In this document: positions 38,834-49,678 of the stretch, one piece after another
Numbering within the stretch: the first letter of the stretch is position 1
Layout of the letters: every line of letters begins with the position of its first letter
Source: Davidsoniella eucalypti
Taxonomy: Eukaryota; Ascomycota; Sordariomycetes; Microascales; Ceratocystidaceae
Reading direction: 5' to 3'
DNA length: 64,000 nt
NCBI GenBank assembly: GCA_004009845.1
Contig: RMBW01000040.1
Coordinates: 1-64,000 of the forward strand
The notes under the pieces: generated by a model
Seen by the model: only the letters and a program-made list of their open reading frames with translations
What the model was told of the DNA's origin: nothing
The model's database searches: none
Made by a program: the position numbers and the translations under genes

Positions 38834-39580
38834 ATGTGCTACAGATATCTATCTCTACCGGGAGTACAGAATACTTTCGACACTCAGGTCTATACGACAG
38901 ATAGCACCATGACTCTAGAATTTTACAGCTATTCCAGAGAATATTGGTGGAGCCACGTCTGTGGAGTTCCCAGTATGGCAAAGAAGAGAGCTACGACTTT
39001 GATCGAAAAAGGCGCTGATATCAATTATCAAGCTTCTGATGGTTGGACTGCCCTTAGACATGCTTGTGATAAGGGTCATGAAGCTCTTGATCGAGAAAGG
39101 TGCTGATATCAACTACGAGACTTCCAGAGCTTAGACTCCTCTTATCTCAACTTGCTTTTAAGGCCATATTAATATCGCGAAGCTCTTGATTGAAAAAGGT
39201 GCTAATATCATTCAGGAGACTTCTGATGGTTGGACTACCCTTAGAAGCTCTCGTTCTGGAGGCCATCTTGATGTCACTAAGCTCTTGATTAAGAATAGAG
39301 CAGATGTCAATCATGAGACTTCAAGTAGTTTGTCTGCTCTTATGTCAGCTTGCTATCCAGGCCACCTTGGTGTTGTCAAGCTCTTGATTGAGAACGGTGT
39401 TAATATCAATGATGAGAATTCCCATGGGCTTACTACTCTCAGAAGTTATTGCAATAAGGGCCATTTTGATATCACTAAACTCTTGGTCGAGAAAGGTGCT
39501 GATGTCAATCACAAGACTCCCGATGGTTGGACTGCTCTTGGGAGTTATTGCCCTGAACATGACCGTCGAGTTGCCGATTG
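38834..39580 (+). pseudogene. Decayed ankyrin-repeat gene
   Basis: Ankyrin repeats of 33 residues (99 nt) are plainly visible: LLIEKGADIN, DGWTALRHAC and GHLDVTKLL-type cores recur at least five times between about 39000 and 39560. The frame is broken in three ways. An apparent about 11-nt deletion after the GGTCAT near 39080 shifts the frame, and two in-frame stops follow in the next repeat (TAG 39132-39134, TAA 39159-39161). After a 131-codon open stretch (39186-39581) the reading ends abruptly one third of the way into a further repeat. The N-terminal 60 codons before the first repeat (from ATG 38834 or 38910) match no domain I know. An intron removing the damaged repeat cannot be fully excluded, but no good donor is visible. 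Long ankyrin proteins are often variable, expanding families in fungi. Confidence 0.8.
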
Positions 39581-39897
39581 AAGAGGAAATACCTTCAAAT
39601 AGTTCAAGACGTCCCCCAGAGCTCTAGTCGGCTGTCTTATGGACATAGTCGCGATCGTAAGGGTCTCCTCAACACTATCATATAATCCTTCAACGTTACA
39701 CTTGCTATAGAACCATGCAATAGAGCTCAATACGTAATCAGACACACATTAGCGTCTATAGACTCGCAGACAATATGTTTTAATCAAATGTTAATTGACA
39801 ACAACTTCCACTCGTCCAGCCTCTGATTATAGTATATAGTTCAGAAGTGGATATCGAGTTTCACATCCCCCACTCATTTTTAGTATCTCTTACATGC

Positions 39898-40196
39898 TCA
39901 TATATTTCCTATAGATATCACTATCACCCAGACGGAATGCTCTATCTTCTCCGAGTCAGACACATGGCATATCTGTACCACAGTATTCTCGGTTGGCCAC
40001 ACAAACACGAGGGGCTCTTTGAGCTCTTGTTGGCATGCAGTGGCACTTGACGTTTCAAGATATTCATGGTACATATTTTCGTACAAACCAACATGAGTGC
40101 CACCTTTTTCTGTATAAGCCATTCGAACCTTCCAGATACAGCCATTACCGTAGCCAACAATGTCAAATGAAACAAGACATAGTGCAACAAGTACAA
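39898..40196 (-). pseudogene. Frameshifted small secreted protein
   Basis: From ATG 40196 the first about 22 codons encode a typical signal peptide: short N-region, hydrophobic core LLHYVLFHLTLLATVMAV, small residues at the cleavage point. The frame then runs into unrelated sequence. A different frame (ATG 40122, 74 codons, ending 39898) carries a coherent soluble segment with VGLYENMYHEYL, CQQELKEPLVFVW and VVQICHVSD. The two overlap by about 70 nt, so a one- or two-base indel near 40125-40145 most likely separates a signal peptide from its mature chain. No intron of suitable size and splice sites fits. The intact product would be about 100 residues with two cysteines in the mature part. No family is recognised. 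Its position next to the ankyrin pseudogene and CRN-like gene fits an effector-like locus. Confidence 0.45.
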
Positions 40197-42049
40197 TCCT
40201 CTATATAGATACGGCGGCTATACTAAGTACCAGCTACCATGTTCTGTGTAGGGCTAAGCAACTTGATATAGCGATATTCCGTAGAGTTTCTCAATAGCCG
40301 GTTCCTTGCTATCTTGTCTATCATCTCTTGCCAAGGAAAAAGGTGTGCCTCTGCAGATACCTCTGCAAAAGGCTACGAAAGGCTAGGGTTGACGACAAAG
40401 CTAAGCCCTCATCCAGTATTGGAATGCAACGCGAGTAGATATCAAACCAAAGGGATACTGTTTAGATTTTTTGTGATGTATCAGATGAGAACTGATGGCC
40501 AATCAAGGTATATTTTGTCTCGTTTGATTATTTCCTTACTCATCAAAAAAAGGTTGATATTGTCCCAAGGTTCTTACATGCATTACTACTAGAATAGTCA
40601 AAACAAATCATTTCCATCATGAGCTACAATGAGGTTAAGACAGGTAATTACATGACATTCGATAGGTAGTTTATGCAGAAGTGAAGTACAGATGTAGAGC
40701 CAACAGAAGAACTAATCAGGATATGTTTGTTTGATGGCATTTGCAAGGGTTGAAGGTTTATTCAATGTGCTTCTTTTCATGTTACGGTTAAAGATCGACA
40801 AAAGGAATGCAGAAGAATGCGAAAGATTTAGAAAATCTAAATATTCTTTGATCATCGCCTAGCCTAGCATGATTATCAAGTTGATGCTGCTACTCTCACG
40901 ATAAACCTTGGTTCTTCTCCCTCATTATCAAACCCGCATTTTGATCTTAAGATACTTGCGGTGGTGGAAAACACAGTTATTTAGTCATATACTTGGTCAA
41001 TTACTGTATCAATCTTTCTTGCTGACACTGTTGATTGGCCCCTAGTTTAAGGGTACACGGCCTACGGTCTATTAAGGGGTTTGATGCATCACAAATGTAA
41101 GGTTTTCGTCTTTTTCGCACTTGGTTAGATAACAAGAGAGATTGTTTATTCGTCTCGGGCTGCAGATGAATTCCTGTATCATACTAGGTGATACTTGTAT
41201 CTGTACAAGATGAAATCAGCAATTTAATGTCACAATGCATAAAAACCACTAGTTTGAGCGTTTTTCGATTAACCCATAACCGAGCACACATGATGTCCTC
41301 ATGCATGAGAGATATTCCTTTTTCCCTTCTTATAGAAGGCGCTCGTAAAAACCTCACCACTTTCTAGAGTCAGAGAGTTATTATACCATCCTAGCTTATT
41401 ATTTAGCGTCTTTGTTGAATGTGTGATATCATAGGATAATACGTGAGTCCGAGTACTCGACTTTCCATCAGGAAGTACTATCCATATAGAAGTAACTATC
41501 AAAAGATCCAAGATAATATAGCTATATAATGTATATCAAAAACATTAGACAAGCTCCTTATAGAGAAGGGGGGACGGAAAGGAACGGAGGAAAAAGACAA
41601 GCCATAATTAGCATATATAAAAGAAGATTATTGACATAGGCGAATAAAAAAGAGAAAAGGAAAGATCTTCGATCAAGTTCGTTGCAACATTCTGTAGTTA
41701 TAACATAGAATAACTAAGCAATATATCAAATATATCAAAGCAACAGTGCATAAACTGGAGGCCGACAGGATAGCAAACGAATAGTTGTATGTATGTACAT
41801 AAATACGCACTTGGATATAGCTATTATAAAGGTCGTAATAAAGGAAGGTCAGTAACGTCTTAGAGTTACTGCATATCTGTATGTTAGTACATATCTCGGC
41901 ATGATGAACGTTCTACTAGATACAGTATTTTACATGAATCTCATATTATATCATACCCACGGCGTACATAGCTGTAACGATAAAAAAAGCAAAGAAACAC
42001 CTTTCAACTGCATAGTACATTCACGATGTAGTTGACGGCGATGCTGAAT
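40197..42049. other. Intergenic, possible decayed coding DNA
   Basis: No intact gene. A minus-strand open frame at 41299-41511 (70 codons) has a coherent composition (LPDGKSSTRTHVLSYD, WYNNSLTLESG) but no start context or recognised family; it may be an exon remnant. An A7 run at 41982-41988 may serve the adjacent tRNA as a distant Pol III terminator (T7 on the minus strand). Confidence 0.45.
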
Positions 42050-42121
42050 TGCAACGTCCGGGAGTCGAACCCGGACCCTTCGCTTGGAAGGCGAAGATCC
42101 TAACCGCTAGACCAACGTTGC
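42050..42121 (-). tRNA. tRNA-Gly(UCC)
   Basis: A complete 72-nt cloverleaf on the minus strand. The 7-bp acceptor stem is GCAACGT/ACGTTGC with discriminator A. The D arm carries a good A box (TGGTCTAGCGG). The anticodon stem TTCGC/GCGAA holds loop CTTCCAA with anticodon TCC at 42088-42086, and the T arm is CCGGG/CCCGG with loop TTCGACT, containing the B box. There is no intron. It reads GGA codons. The first T run downstream is about 60 nt away. Confidence 0.96.
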
Positions 42122-42195
42122 TAGTTAACTGTGAACATGTAGTTGTCGTGTTATTGTTGTTTATTTGGAGGTGTGGACTACTAGTTCTTCAGGAG

Positions 42196-42346
42196 GTAGA
42201 CGTTAAATATAATCAAATCAAATCTAGTTCTTCAGGCCTAGGGAAACAAAGCTATTGAGTTTGTCTAGCGGAGGACTTTTCCGGTATCCAATCCGGCGTC
42301 GTATGATCTTAGTGATTTAGGTGGACGTTGAATATAATCAAATCAA
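42196..42346. repeat. Short direct repeats in the 5' flank of tRNA-Gly
   Basis: A motif of about 26 nt, GACGTTRAATATAATCAAATC with flanks, occurs at 42196-42221 and again at 42319-42346. A second short direct repeat, CTAGTTCTTCAGG, occurs at 42181 and about 42224. The region immediately upstream of tRNA genes is a favoured target of LTR elements in fungi, so these may be remnants, but no LTR ends were recognised. Confidence 0.6.
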
Positions 42347-42599
42347 GGCCCCGGTAGTTTTGAGTCCGGCGATATTGCGTTCTACAGAATCGGGCCCGAG
42401 CATAGAAAAAAAGAGTATGTCTCTGAAGCTCTAAGTCGTCGAGTATGACTTGAGCTACATCGTTCGTCCAATTGAGATATACAATATAATGCCGTATTTG
42501 TCAGGTTAAGTAAGTTCTATCTAAGGAATAAATTTGCAATATTGCTATCAGATTCTCAAATCGACATTAAACAACAGCAAGTTTATGAGAGATGAAGGT

Positions 42600-42760
42600 T
42601 AGAGCTTTCACTAAGTCAAAGTAATCTTATATTTATGGGAGCTTTTATTTTACAGCCGTTCTTCTTATTCTACACATAATAGCAGGGGTCACCGAAATAA
42701 GATACTTGACTTCAAAATGTACTCCATATGAGGCTGCCAGCTGGCATAGTGCTATCAAAT
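42600..42760 (+). repeat. Left arm of a long imperfect inverted repeat
   Basis: Matches the reverse complement of 42951-43090 over at least 100 nt with indels. Shared blocks are GGGAGnnTTTATTTTACAG, GGTCnCCG, ACTTCAAAAT, and AGGCTGCCAGCTGGCA followed by AGTGCT. One frame reads TSKCTPYEAASWHSAIKLF. Relative to the right arm it has about 30 extra bases after TTTTACAG. Confidence 0.75.
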
Positions 42761-42950
42761 TATTCCTAAGAAAAAATTACTTTATCATTTTTTGAAACAT
42801 ATCATCATCTTGGGGAGGTTTAAATACATAATAATAATGTAAGAATCATAGCCAAATGCTGTGGCTTGTGAATCAAGGTACACTTATACGTATATCTTTC
42901 AGTATGCCTAGTTCAATCTTTTTGTTTTTTATTGTGTTACACATTGTACA

Positions 42951-43231
42951 GTTTGGCAGCACTTTGCCAGCTGGCAGCCTTAATGGGCTACATTGTATTT
43001 TGAAGTCCTAAGTCTCTTTTTTCCGGGGACCTGTAAAATAAACCCTCCCACCAATGCCTTGAATAAGTCACCGTGCATGTGGTTAGTTGGTTGTTTTCCC
43101 GACCCACTAACGGCTATAAGATATACACCAATGATATCTTTTATTTTATCTAAGCTGGGAACAGAAACATGAAAACGCCATGAACATTTAAAGGGATATT
43201 CAGGATGCAGGGTCGAGACATCGGAAATCAA
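42951..43231 (-). pseudogene. Decayed coding fragment, right arm of the inverted repeat
   Basis: The minus strand is open for 83 codons (43231-42980) without a clear ATG start, including SWRFHVSVPSLDKIKDI and LFKALVGGFILQVPG, and ends RTSKYNVAH. Just past that stop, in another frame, it reads KAASWQSAAKLYNV, which pairs with EAASWHSAIKLF of the left arm. Both arms therefore look like diverged copies of one coding sequence in opposite orientation, each broken by frameshifts. I do not recognise the family. Confidence 0.45.
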
Positions 43232-46200
43232 ATACAGCCTAGGGGCTTCAAGTAGAGTTGCACTCGGTCTTCACGTAGAAGTAACTTCAACAAAAGAAAG
43301 AAAAAAAATTGAAACGATGTCAAAGTGCCCTATTTGCAAGATATTGGATTAAGGCCTGAATGCATAGTGTGAAATCACAGTATAACCAGATAATCCACAT
43401 CAGTGATAGCTGAAGGCTGTATCTGTATAATAGCGTAAAAAACTTTGCATGGAACAAGCCGCATAACATACTACAGTTAATTACGTATGTACATATCTAT
43501 ACAAATATATATATACATACAGATACTGGTAAATACATATGATAAATACCAATAGGGGTATAACATAACTCAAGTCTGGCTACGGAAATGGCAAGTTTCA
43601 ACACATGTATAGCCGAACAAAGTTAGTTGGTTCGTGCTAAGAAGATCAGCTCAACCCATTTTTGATACCACTGTTATCTTCAGACTTGAGAAAAAAAAAA
43701 AGCAGAAAGGCAAAAAGGGACGTGATATAATCTTAGACTGTATTTTTTTTCTTCTTTTTTTCTTCTTCTTGTCTGGGCGTTGTTTGAGTGTGTCCAGATT
43801 TAACAAATTTTTGCTAGTCAATAAAACAGTGACTTTATAAAGCGAAGGCGCTGCTGAGATTTAATGTAAATCTTAATGATGCGCCCAAGTTACGAATCAC
43901 ATTTGTTTTAATGCCGTTTTGCTTCTAATTATAAACATGATGTGCTGCGCTATATATGTGATAACGATAAACAATAGCCAGTCAGTTTATATACGACCAC
44001 ATGTGTAATCTTCCTTGCCTACCTGAGCAATATCAACTATCACTCCATATAAAGAGAATAATCAAAGAACCGAGACTTCGAGATCGTAAAGGGCCCTTAG
44101 ATAGGGAACGTCATAGTGAAAGGGATATATACATAATTATGATTTATCCCTGGCTATAATTATGTTAGTAAAGTGGAAGTTCCGAGGGAGAATGGGGAAA
44201 GAAATGGACCGTAACCACTAGTTCTTGACAGCCCGGTTAGGAGGGGTAGTTCATCTCCGGGATTCAATGCTTATTTGTGTACTACAAATGAATAGAAAAG
44301 GAAGAGAAAAAAAAGAGATTCCTAGTATTTAGTCCGAAAGAGAGTCACCATTGTAGTGAGAGTATAACTAAGTGTTGTCATCTTTTAGAGTACAAAATAA
44401 TGGGTTTTAATACATTAAAATGTGGCTTGTTAGGCGACCTCCATAATAGGTAATTTGTTGTCATAAAGCCATGGCTTGCATATGATAAGTATTGACTTCC
44501 CTATTTTCACTTTATGCATTGCATCAGCATACCCGAGCGCAAGACAGATAAAAAGGCCGCATGACCTTACGGAAAACGAAAACTAGTGCTTTGTTTCTTA
44601 TGCCACATGTCCATTATAATTGCTGTACCACTCATTGTCACTGACTTGGATGTATAAGTGATGGAATAATATCATTCAACAAACATGTGTATTATACATA
44701 TGGCCTTTTGTTTTCCTTCTTCTTTTTGGGTTTTTTTTTTTATTTCTCCGCTCGCTTCAGGTGGAGGCGAAGGGGGAAGAAATAAGGCCACCGACTGGTT
44801 GAAGCGCTATAGCCTAGCCAGAGCCAACCTTCTTTTTGGTTGTCTACTCAAGGTTCGTAGCGAAGGCGAAGCATTGAAGGAGAAATGCGATGGAGCCACC
44901 TGGAGGCTATTGTTCCATGCCGTTTTTATCTTTTTTTTATCTTCTTTTTTTTATTCAAAGGAAGCAATGTTTATATGTAGTTTGTAGTTACATACAACTG
45001 TACATATACATATGTTTGGCATGACCGATGATGACCCTGCTTTTTCTCTATTTATCAAACCGGCTAATCGGACGGACCTTTTAGAAGCTCCTTTGACTCC
45101 TACTCTTGGGATGAAAAGGAAAACAAGAAGAAGCAGAAAAGAAGCAAACCGAGAGAACGAAATTCTAATTTGAAAAAGTTTCAGTTTAGTAGCATCGACT
45201 AAAGAATCAGACAAGAAAGGAAAAGGATGCCCCTGGCTATAATTATATATGTATGTACTAGGGTGATGCTACTCTATTCCAGGGCCCCAGTCTAGACAGG
45301 TCCGGGCCCCCTTTATTTAATGTGAGTCTGTACAATATATAGAGCCTTCTGCGGAGCCTTTAGTGCACGCATCCATATAGTTGATAATTACAGGCAGCTG
45401 AACGTCAGAACGCTCTTACATGTACAGATGTATACTCATAGTACCAATATAGAGTAGAGGTTTAGTCCCTGAACCTAGCTCAGGATAGATCAACCTGTTC
45501 GGACGCATTTGGGTGTTGTCACCGAGGCTTTCATCCCATTTGCAGTCTTTTTTTTTTCTTGTCGCCGGCTGCTTATATCTTTACGCTCTCGATAGGATAA
45601 GAAGCTAGATCATCGAACTTCTCATTGTAAGACAGAATTGTATTAATTTTCGGGAACGGGATTCGGGTTACAGAACTGTCGACAATTTCGTCTGTTCGTT
45701 TGTGTGGGCTCGATCGAGTGCTGATTCGTCGATGTGTGACTGTATCCCAAAAGGGCGTGTGCTGAAACTTCGTGTGTGGTAGTGGTGATGTGGTGTTGGA
45801 ATCAGCAACTTCAAAAAAAAAAATCGTGTTTTGTTTGTTGGTGTGAGTGGACTCTTGTTGTTGCTATTGTTTCCTTGTGGCCAAATAAAGCGCTGGTATT
45901 CTGCGCTGACGTCGGGTAGGCTGGTTCTAGCGGCCTTCCAGGGGGTTTTGGTCCTGTATGTTAGTGGACTCAGTTCAGTTAGTGGCCGGATAAAAAGCGG
46001 GTACGTGTGAAGCGCCCAACCTAAATTACTGTCTTGATTACTAGAAAGTATGAGATAAAATAGAATATGTAGGAGAGGAAAGGTCGAGATCCCCAGCCTT
46101 CCTACTGACGGCCATGATGTTGACAAAAAGATTGTACATACTATCTATACAGTGTGGAACTATCCTCTATCCTCAAAAGGGATGGGTCTTCCCTAGGTCC

Positions 46201-46940
46201 CTATTGAGCCGCCACCAGTGCCAATACCAAGGGCTACAGGATGGGACGGGATGAAAGAGTGAGTTACGAACCGCATATCTCTCGCGAAGATCTGACGACA
46301 TGTAGTTGGAATCACTGGAATGGAAGGCCATTCAGTGTGTTCTGCTGTTCTTCCAAGTCACGGGCATAAGCCGCTGCCCTATCTAGGGCGCCAGGGTTAG
46401 TCTTCTGCCATATCATGAGAATGAATTGATTTTGAATCATGGTGGTGGTGGTAGTATGGCTAGGAGCTGGGGCACAAATAAACTCAAGACGATGAAAGAG
46501 AGTATTTGATCTTTTTCTATAATACATAATACGGGCTGAGAGCACAAGTCATGGCAAATGTATCTGTGTGTTTGAACCAGGCCCTTTTTGATAGGGTTAA
46601 GTTTGTTTTCTGTGTGTCAAGGCTTCTCGGCTATGTCTTGCCAGCCCACCACCATCTATTCCATCAACTAAAATAGAAACCAATGCCAGCCTTGAACTGG
46701 CCGTATTGCCGTCCGGCTTGTGCTTTTACTCTATGCAATCGTCTGTATCTCATGTTCTCATGTATACATATATGTAGTTCATGCTCTAAGCCGCACCTCA
46801 CAGGCGGGATAGATGACATAGACTAAAAGATTATGTGCTGTTGTGCACTACGCCTAACCTGCCCTGGCTTGCCCCTCCTGAGGGTTTATGTCTGGATGCC
46901 CGCCGCTGACGACAGGGCCGTTAGCTTTGAAAAGTAGACG
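43232..46940. other. Intergenic, no supported gene
   Basis: A/T-rich with poly-A/T tracts and TATA microsatellites (about 43500-43530). The 152-codon minus frame at 45668-46126 and the 100-codon plus frame at 44685-44987 have low-complexity, unassignable translations and no visible gene structure. Confidence 0.5.
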
Positions 46941-49678
46941 CGTTGGCGCAAATCATGCTCGCCTTCCAGTAATGGCGGCCAGGGCAAAGGCAAGGCCATA
47001 GCAGGGGCCAAAGATGGACTAGGCTCTTCCATACGGATCAACAGACACCTGCTGCTTACTGCTGCTGCTGCTGCTACTGCTGGCTTATGATTTAGAATGC
47101 AGGTTGGTTGAGGGGCTGCATTGCATCAAGTTATCGTGCATCGCATGACGGGATTCCATAGCAAGATTCTCTAGCGCGGAACTTGGGATTCGGAGCTCCC
47201 CATTAAATCAGTATTGATGGAAAATAGACGCACTGCCACTAGCACGGGCGACTAGCACCACAGTGGTTTGTGTGGTTTAGTGTTAGTATGAGACCATAAC
47301 ACGAAGGACGAAAATGAAGACCAAAGACCATACTAAGACTAACAGCACTAAAGAACTATGCAACAAGGGGTCGCTGCGAGAGACCAGTACCTGCATTTCA
47401 GGGTTGCGCCTCGTACCTCTGCCGTGCCTCTACGCGTAGAGCTCGCGCGTACAGACTGACCAAAGATACATTGCACAGTGCCACTTGCCGCACCGGGGCT
47501 ATACTTGGCTGGTAGAAGATGGAACTATAGTTGTTGCTTGGGCTGCCCTTTTAGTGGGCTTTGCCTCGCTGTTGTGATGCTCTGCTTGCTGACTGGCTAG
47601 CTTGATGCTTGCTTGGCTTGATGATGCTTACTAGGGAACTGGGAAAGCTTAGCTTGGTCGCAGCAGCTAAATGCGATCCCAATCCCATAACCGTCATCTT
47701 AATTTCTCATTTCTGGTAGCTGCTCCTTGCCATTTCCTGGGCTGGGTTGCGCTGGCTATGTTTTGTGTTGCTATCCGTGGACGGGCATTTTGTAGATTCA
47801 GCCAGCCAGCCAGCCAACCAGCCAACCAGCCCGGCCCACCATCAAGCAATAGGCCAACAAAGCCATTGATGTCTTGCTGTCTTGTCTGTCTTGTCTGTCT
47901 GTGTCTGTACCTGGCAGATGAAATATGCTGCAGCTTATGGATAGACGACTGCTGCCGAAATGCCTACTGCCTGTAGTCGCATGCTTAATAGCGAGCCACT
48001 ATACGTCTGTTACAGGCGGGTGCTTGCTTCTAATGCTAGAACCACTGTATGCAACCTTGGCGACCTCTGTATTGCTCTGTATCTTGGAACTGCCGCTCCT
48101 TCATATGCCTTTCATATATGCCTTGGCCTGGCCGCTACGGTCCCTCCGTCCATGCGCCGTTCGTCCCCCTTCTCTTTCTGTTCTTCTTTCTCTCGTCCTT
48201 TTCGTTCTTTCTTTTATTTTATAATTTGGTTTTATCTTGCCTTCTTCTCCCAGCAGACAATCTACGTCTTTCTGTGCAGAATCGCAAAGGAAGAACGGCC
48301 CTATAGTCAGTTCAGTGGCAGGTTTACAGCTATACTATGCTGTCCAGTCCCTCCGTTCAGCCCGTCTCCAGCCAACCATAGCGCTACCAGCTGCCGCCCA
48401 GCCTCCGACAGCACGCGTCTTATCTTGCTTGACCTTGCTTACCTTGCTTGACCAAAGGAAAAAAAGGATCCTAATTGCGACGGCCTGTCCTATCAATCGC
48501 CGATTTTTCCTTTTTTTCTTGTTATTCTTTCCACTCGCAACTTTCACTCCCCTTATCGGTCGCTTGCAGACTTCTTCTGCATATCTCGATTGTTGTTTAC
48601 TTTTTCTCTAGTATCATCTACTACTCCTTATTCGACAATCGCCTTATTCAACCTTCCGCGCCATTTGTTGCCAGCCTTTTGCCGGACGCGTCGTACGCTT
48701 CTGATTCTGCTTCTGCTTCTGCTTCTGTCTTATTGTGTTGCGACCATTCCCTCTTTGGACGCCCGCACTGAAAGCCGAGAGTCCATTATCGATCTGATTG
48801 GTTTAGCGGCATCTAGCTCGCTGCCGACGTTTCTGGAACTTCAAATCTCTCGATTGTGCAATCATTCATTTGACAACAAGTGCCTATCTTTCTAGTAGTC
48901 GCTTGCCTCTGGTATGCAACATTGTCTGCCCTAAGCTGCATTCCTGCAATCGTTCTGCTCCCTTTCTAGCGCTGTTGCCTCTCGGTCGCTTCGCTGCCCT
49001 GTTATACACAAACTACATACAGAACGAACGGCATAGCTGACTGACCAACCGCTGCCTGTCTAACAGACCGTCACGTTCGCCGTGCAGCAATATTTCCGAG
49101 TCGATTATCCAGTGCACCGCCTCGACATCGTTCCTCCCAGAATACGTCTCCTGTGCTCAGAATCCGCGCATAGCCATCACGACCTATCCTAGGACCGTCA
49201 TCCCAAGTCCTAAACACGTTTCTACTCGCCCGCGCGCAGGCCGTGTCAAAGTTGCCATTTCATTATTATCTTTTTTTCCTCCAACCTTCTCTTGTTTGGT
49301 CTGGTGTTTAAACCTGCATTTGACCGCCCACCCATCGCCGACTGTTTGCGCATTCTCTCGCAGCCCTACTTTGGTGTATTTATCTCTGCAGGGTACCCGG
49401 GAACTACCAACTGCATCTTGAGCAGCAGTTTCCCTTCTGTTTTTTAAGGCTTGCCGGTGCTTATTCATCGTCACCTACCCCATAATCACAGTCGAACTGC
49501 ACAGATTGCTGTCACCTTGCCCCAGAGTATATATAGTATCGCAACTTGCCATACTCTGGTTCCCTTTGCAACCCTGACACAGAAGCCGTCTGAATTAGGA
49601 AGGAAATGCGCAGGTCCCCTACGATTTAATTCAAATCCCGAATTTTTGTTTAATTTCAATATCGCCCACTCCGCTTCA
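46941..49678 (+). promoter_or_regulatory. Simple-repeat and pyrimidine-rich upstream region of the Kin4-like gene
   Basis: Contains CTG-type repeats (about 47053-47080), GCTTG-rich repeats (47575-47640), an AGCC tetranucleotide array (47799-47830), CTTGTCTGT repeats (47870-47910) and CTTCTG hexamers (about 48698-48727). These are followed by 1 kb of C/T-rich leader. The many overlapping open frames here reflect the low stop-codon content of C/T-rich DNA. Long untranslated leaders, possibly with introns, are plausible. Confidence 0.45.
47799..47830. repeat. AGCC tetranucleotide microsatellite
   Basis: About eight imperfect copies of AGCC/AACC in tandem, ending in CCGGCCC. Confidence 0.85.

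Noticed and set aside
45668..46126. Minus-strand 152-codon frame
   Set aside because: The composition is low-complexity, with no domain, leader or intron structure. Likely a chance open frame.
47671..48895. Several long plus-strand frames (up to 163 codons) upstream of the Kin4-like gene
   Set aside because: They lie in C/T-rich simple sequence where stops are scarce. All three frames are open in turn and translations are Ser/Leu/Phe low complexity.
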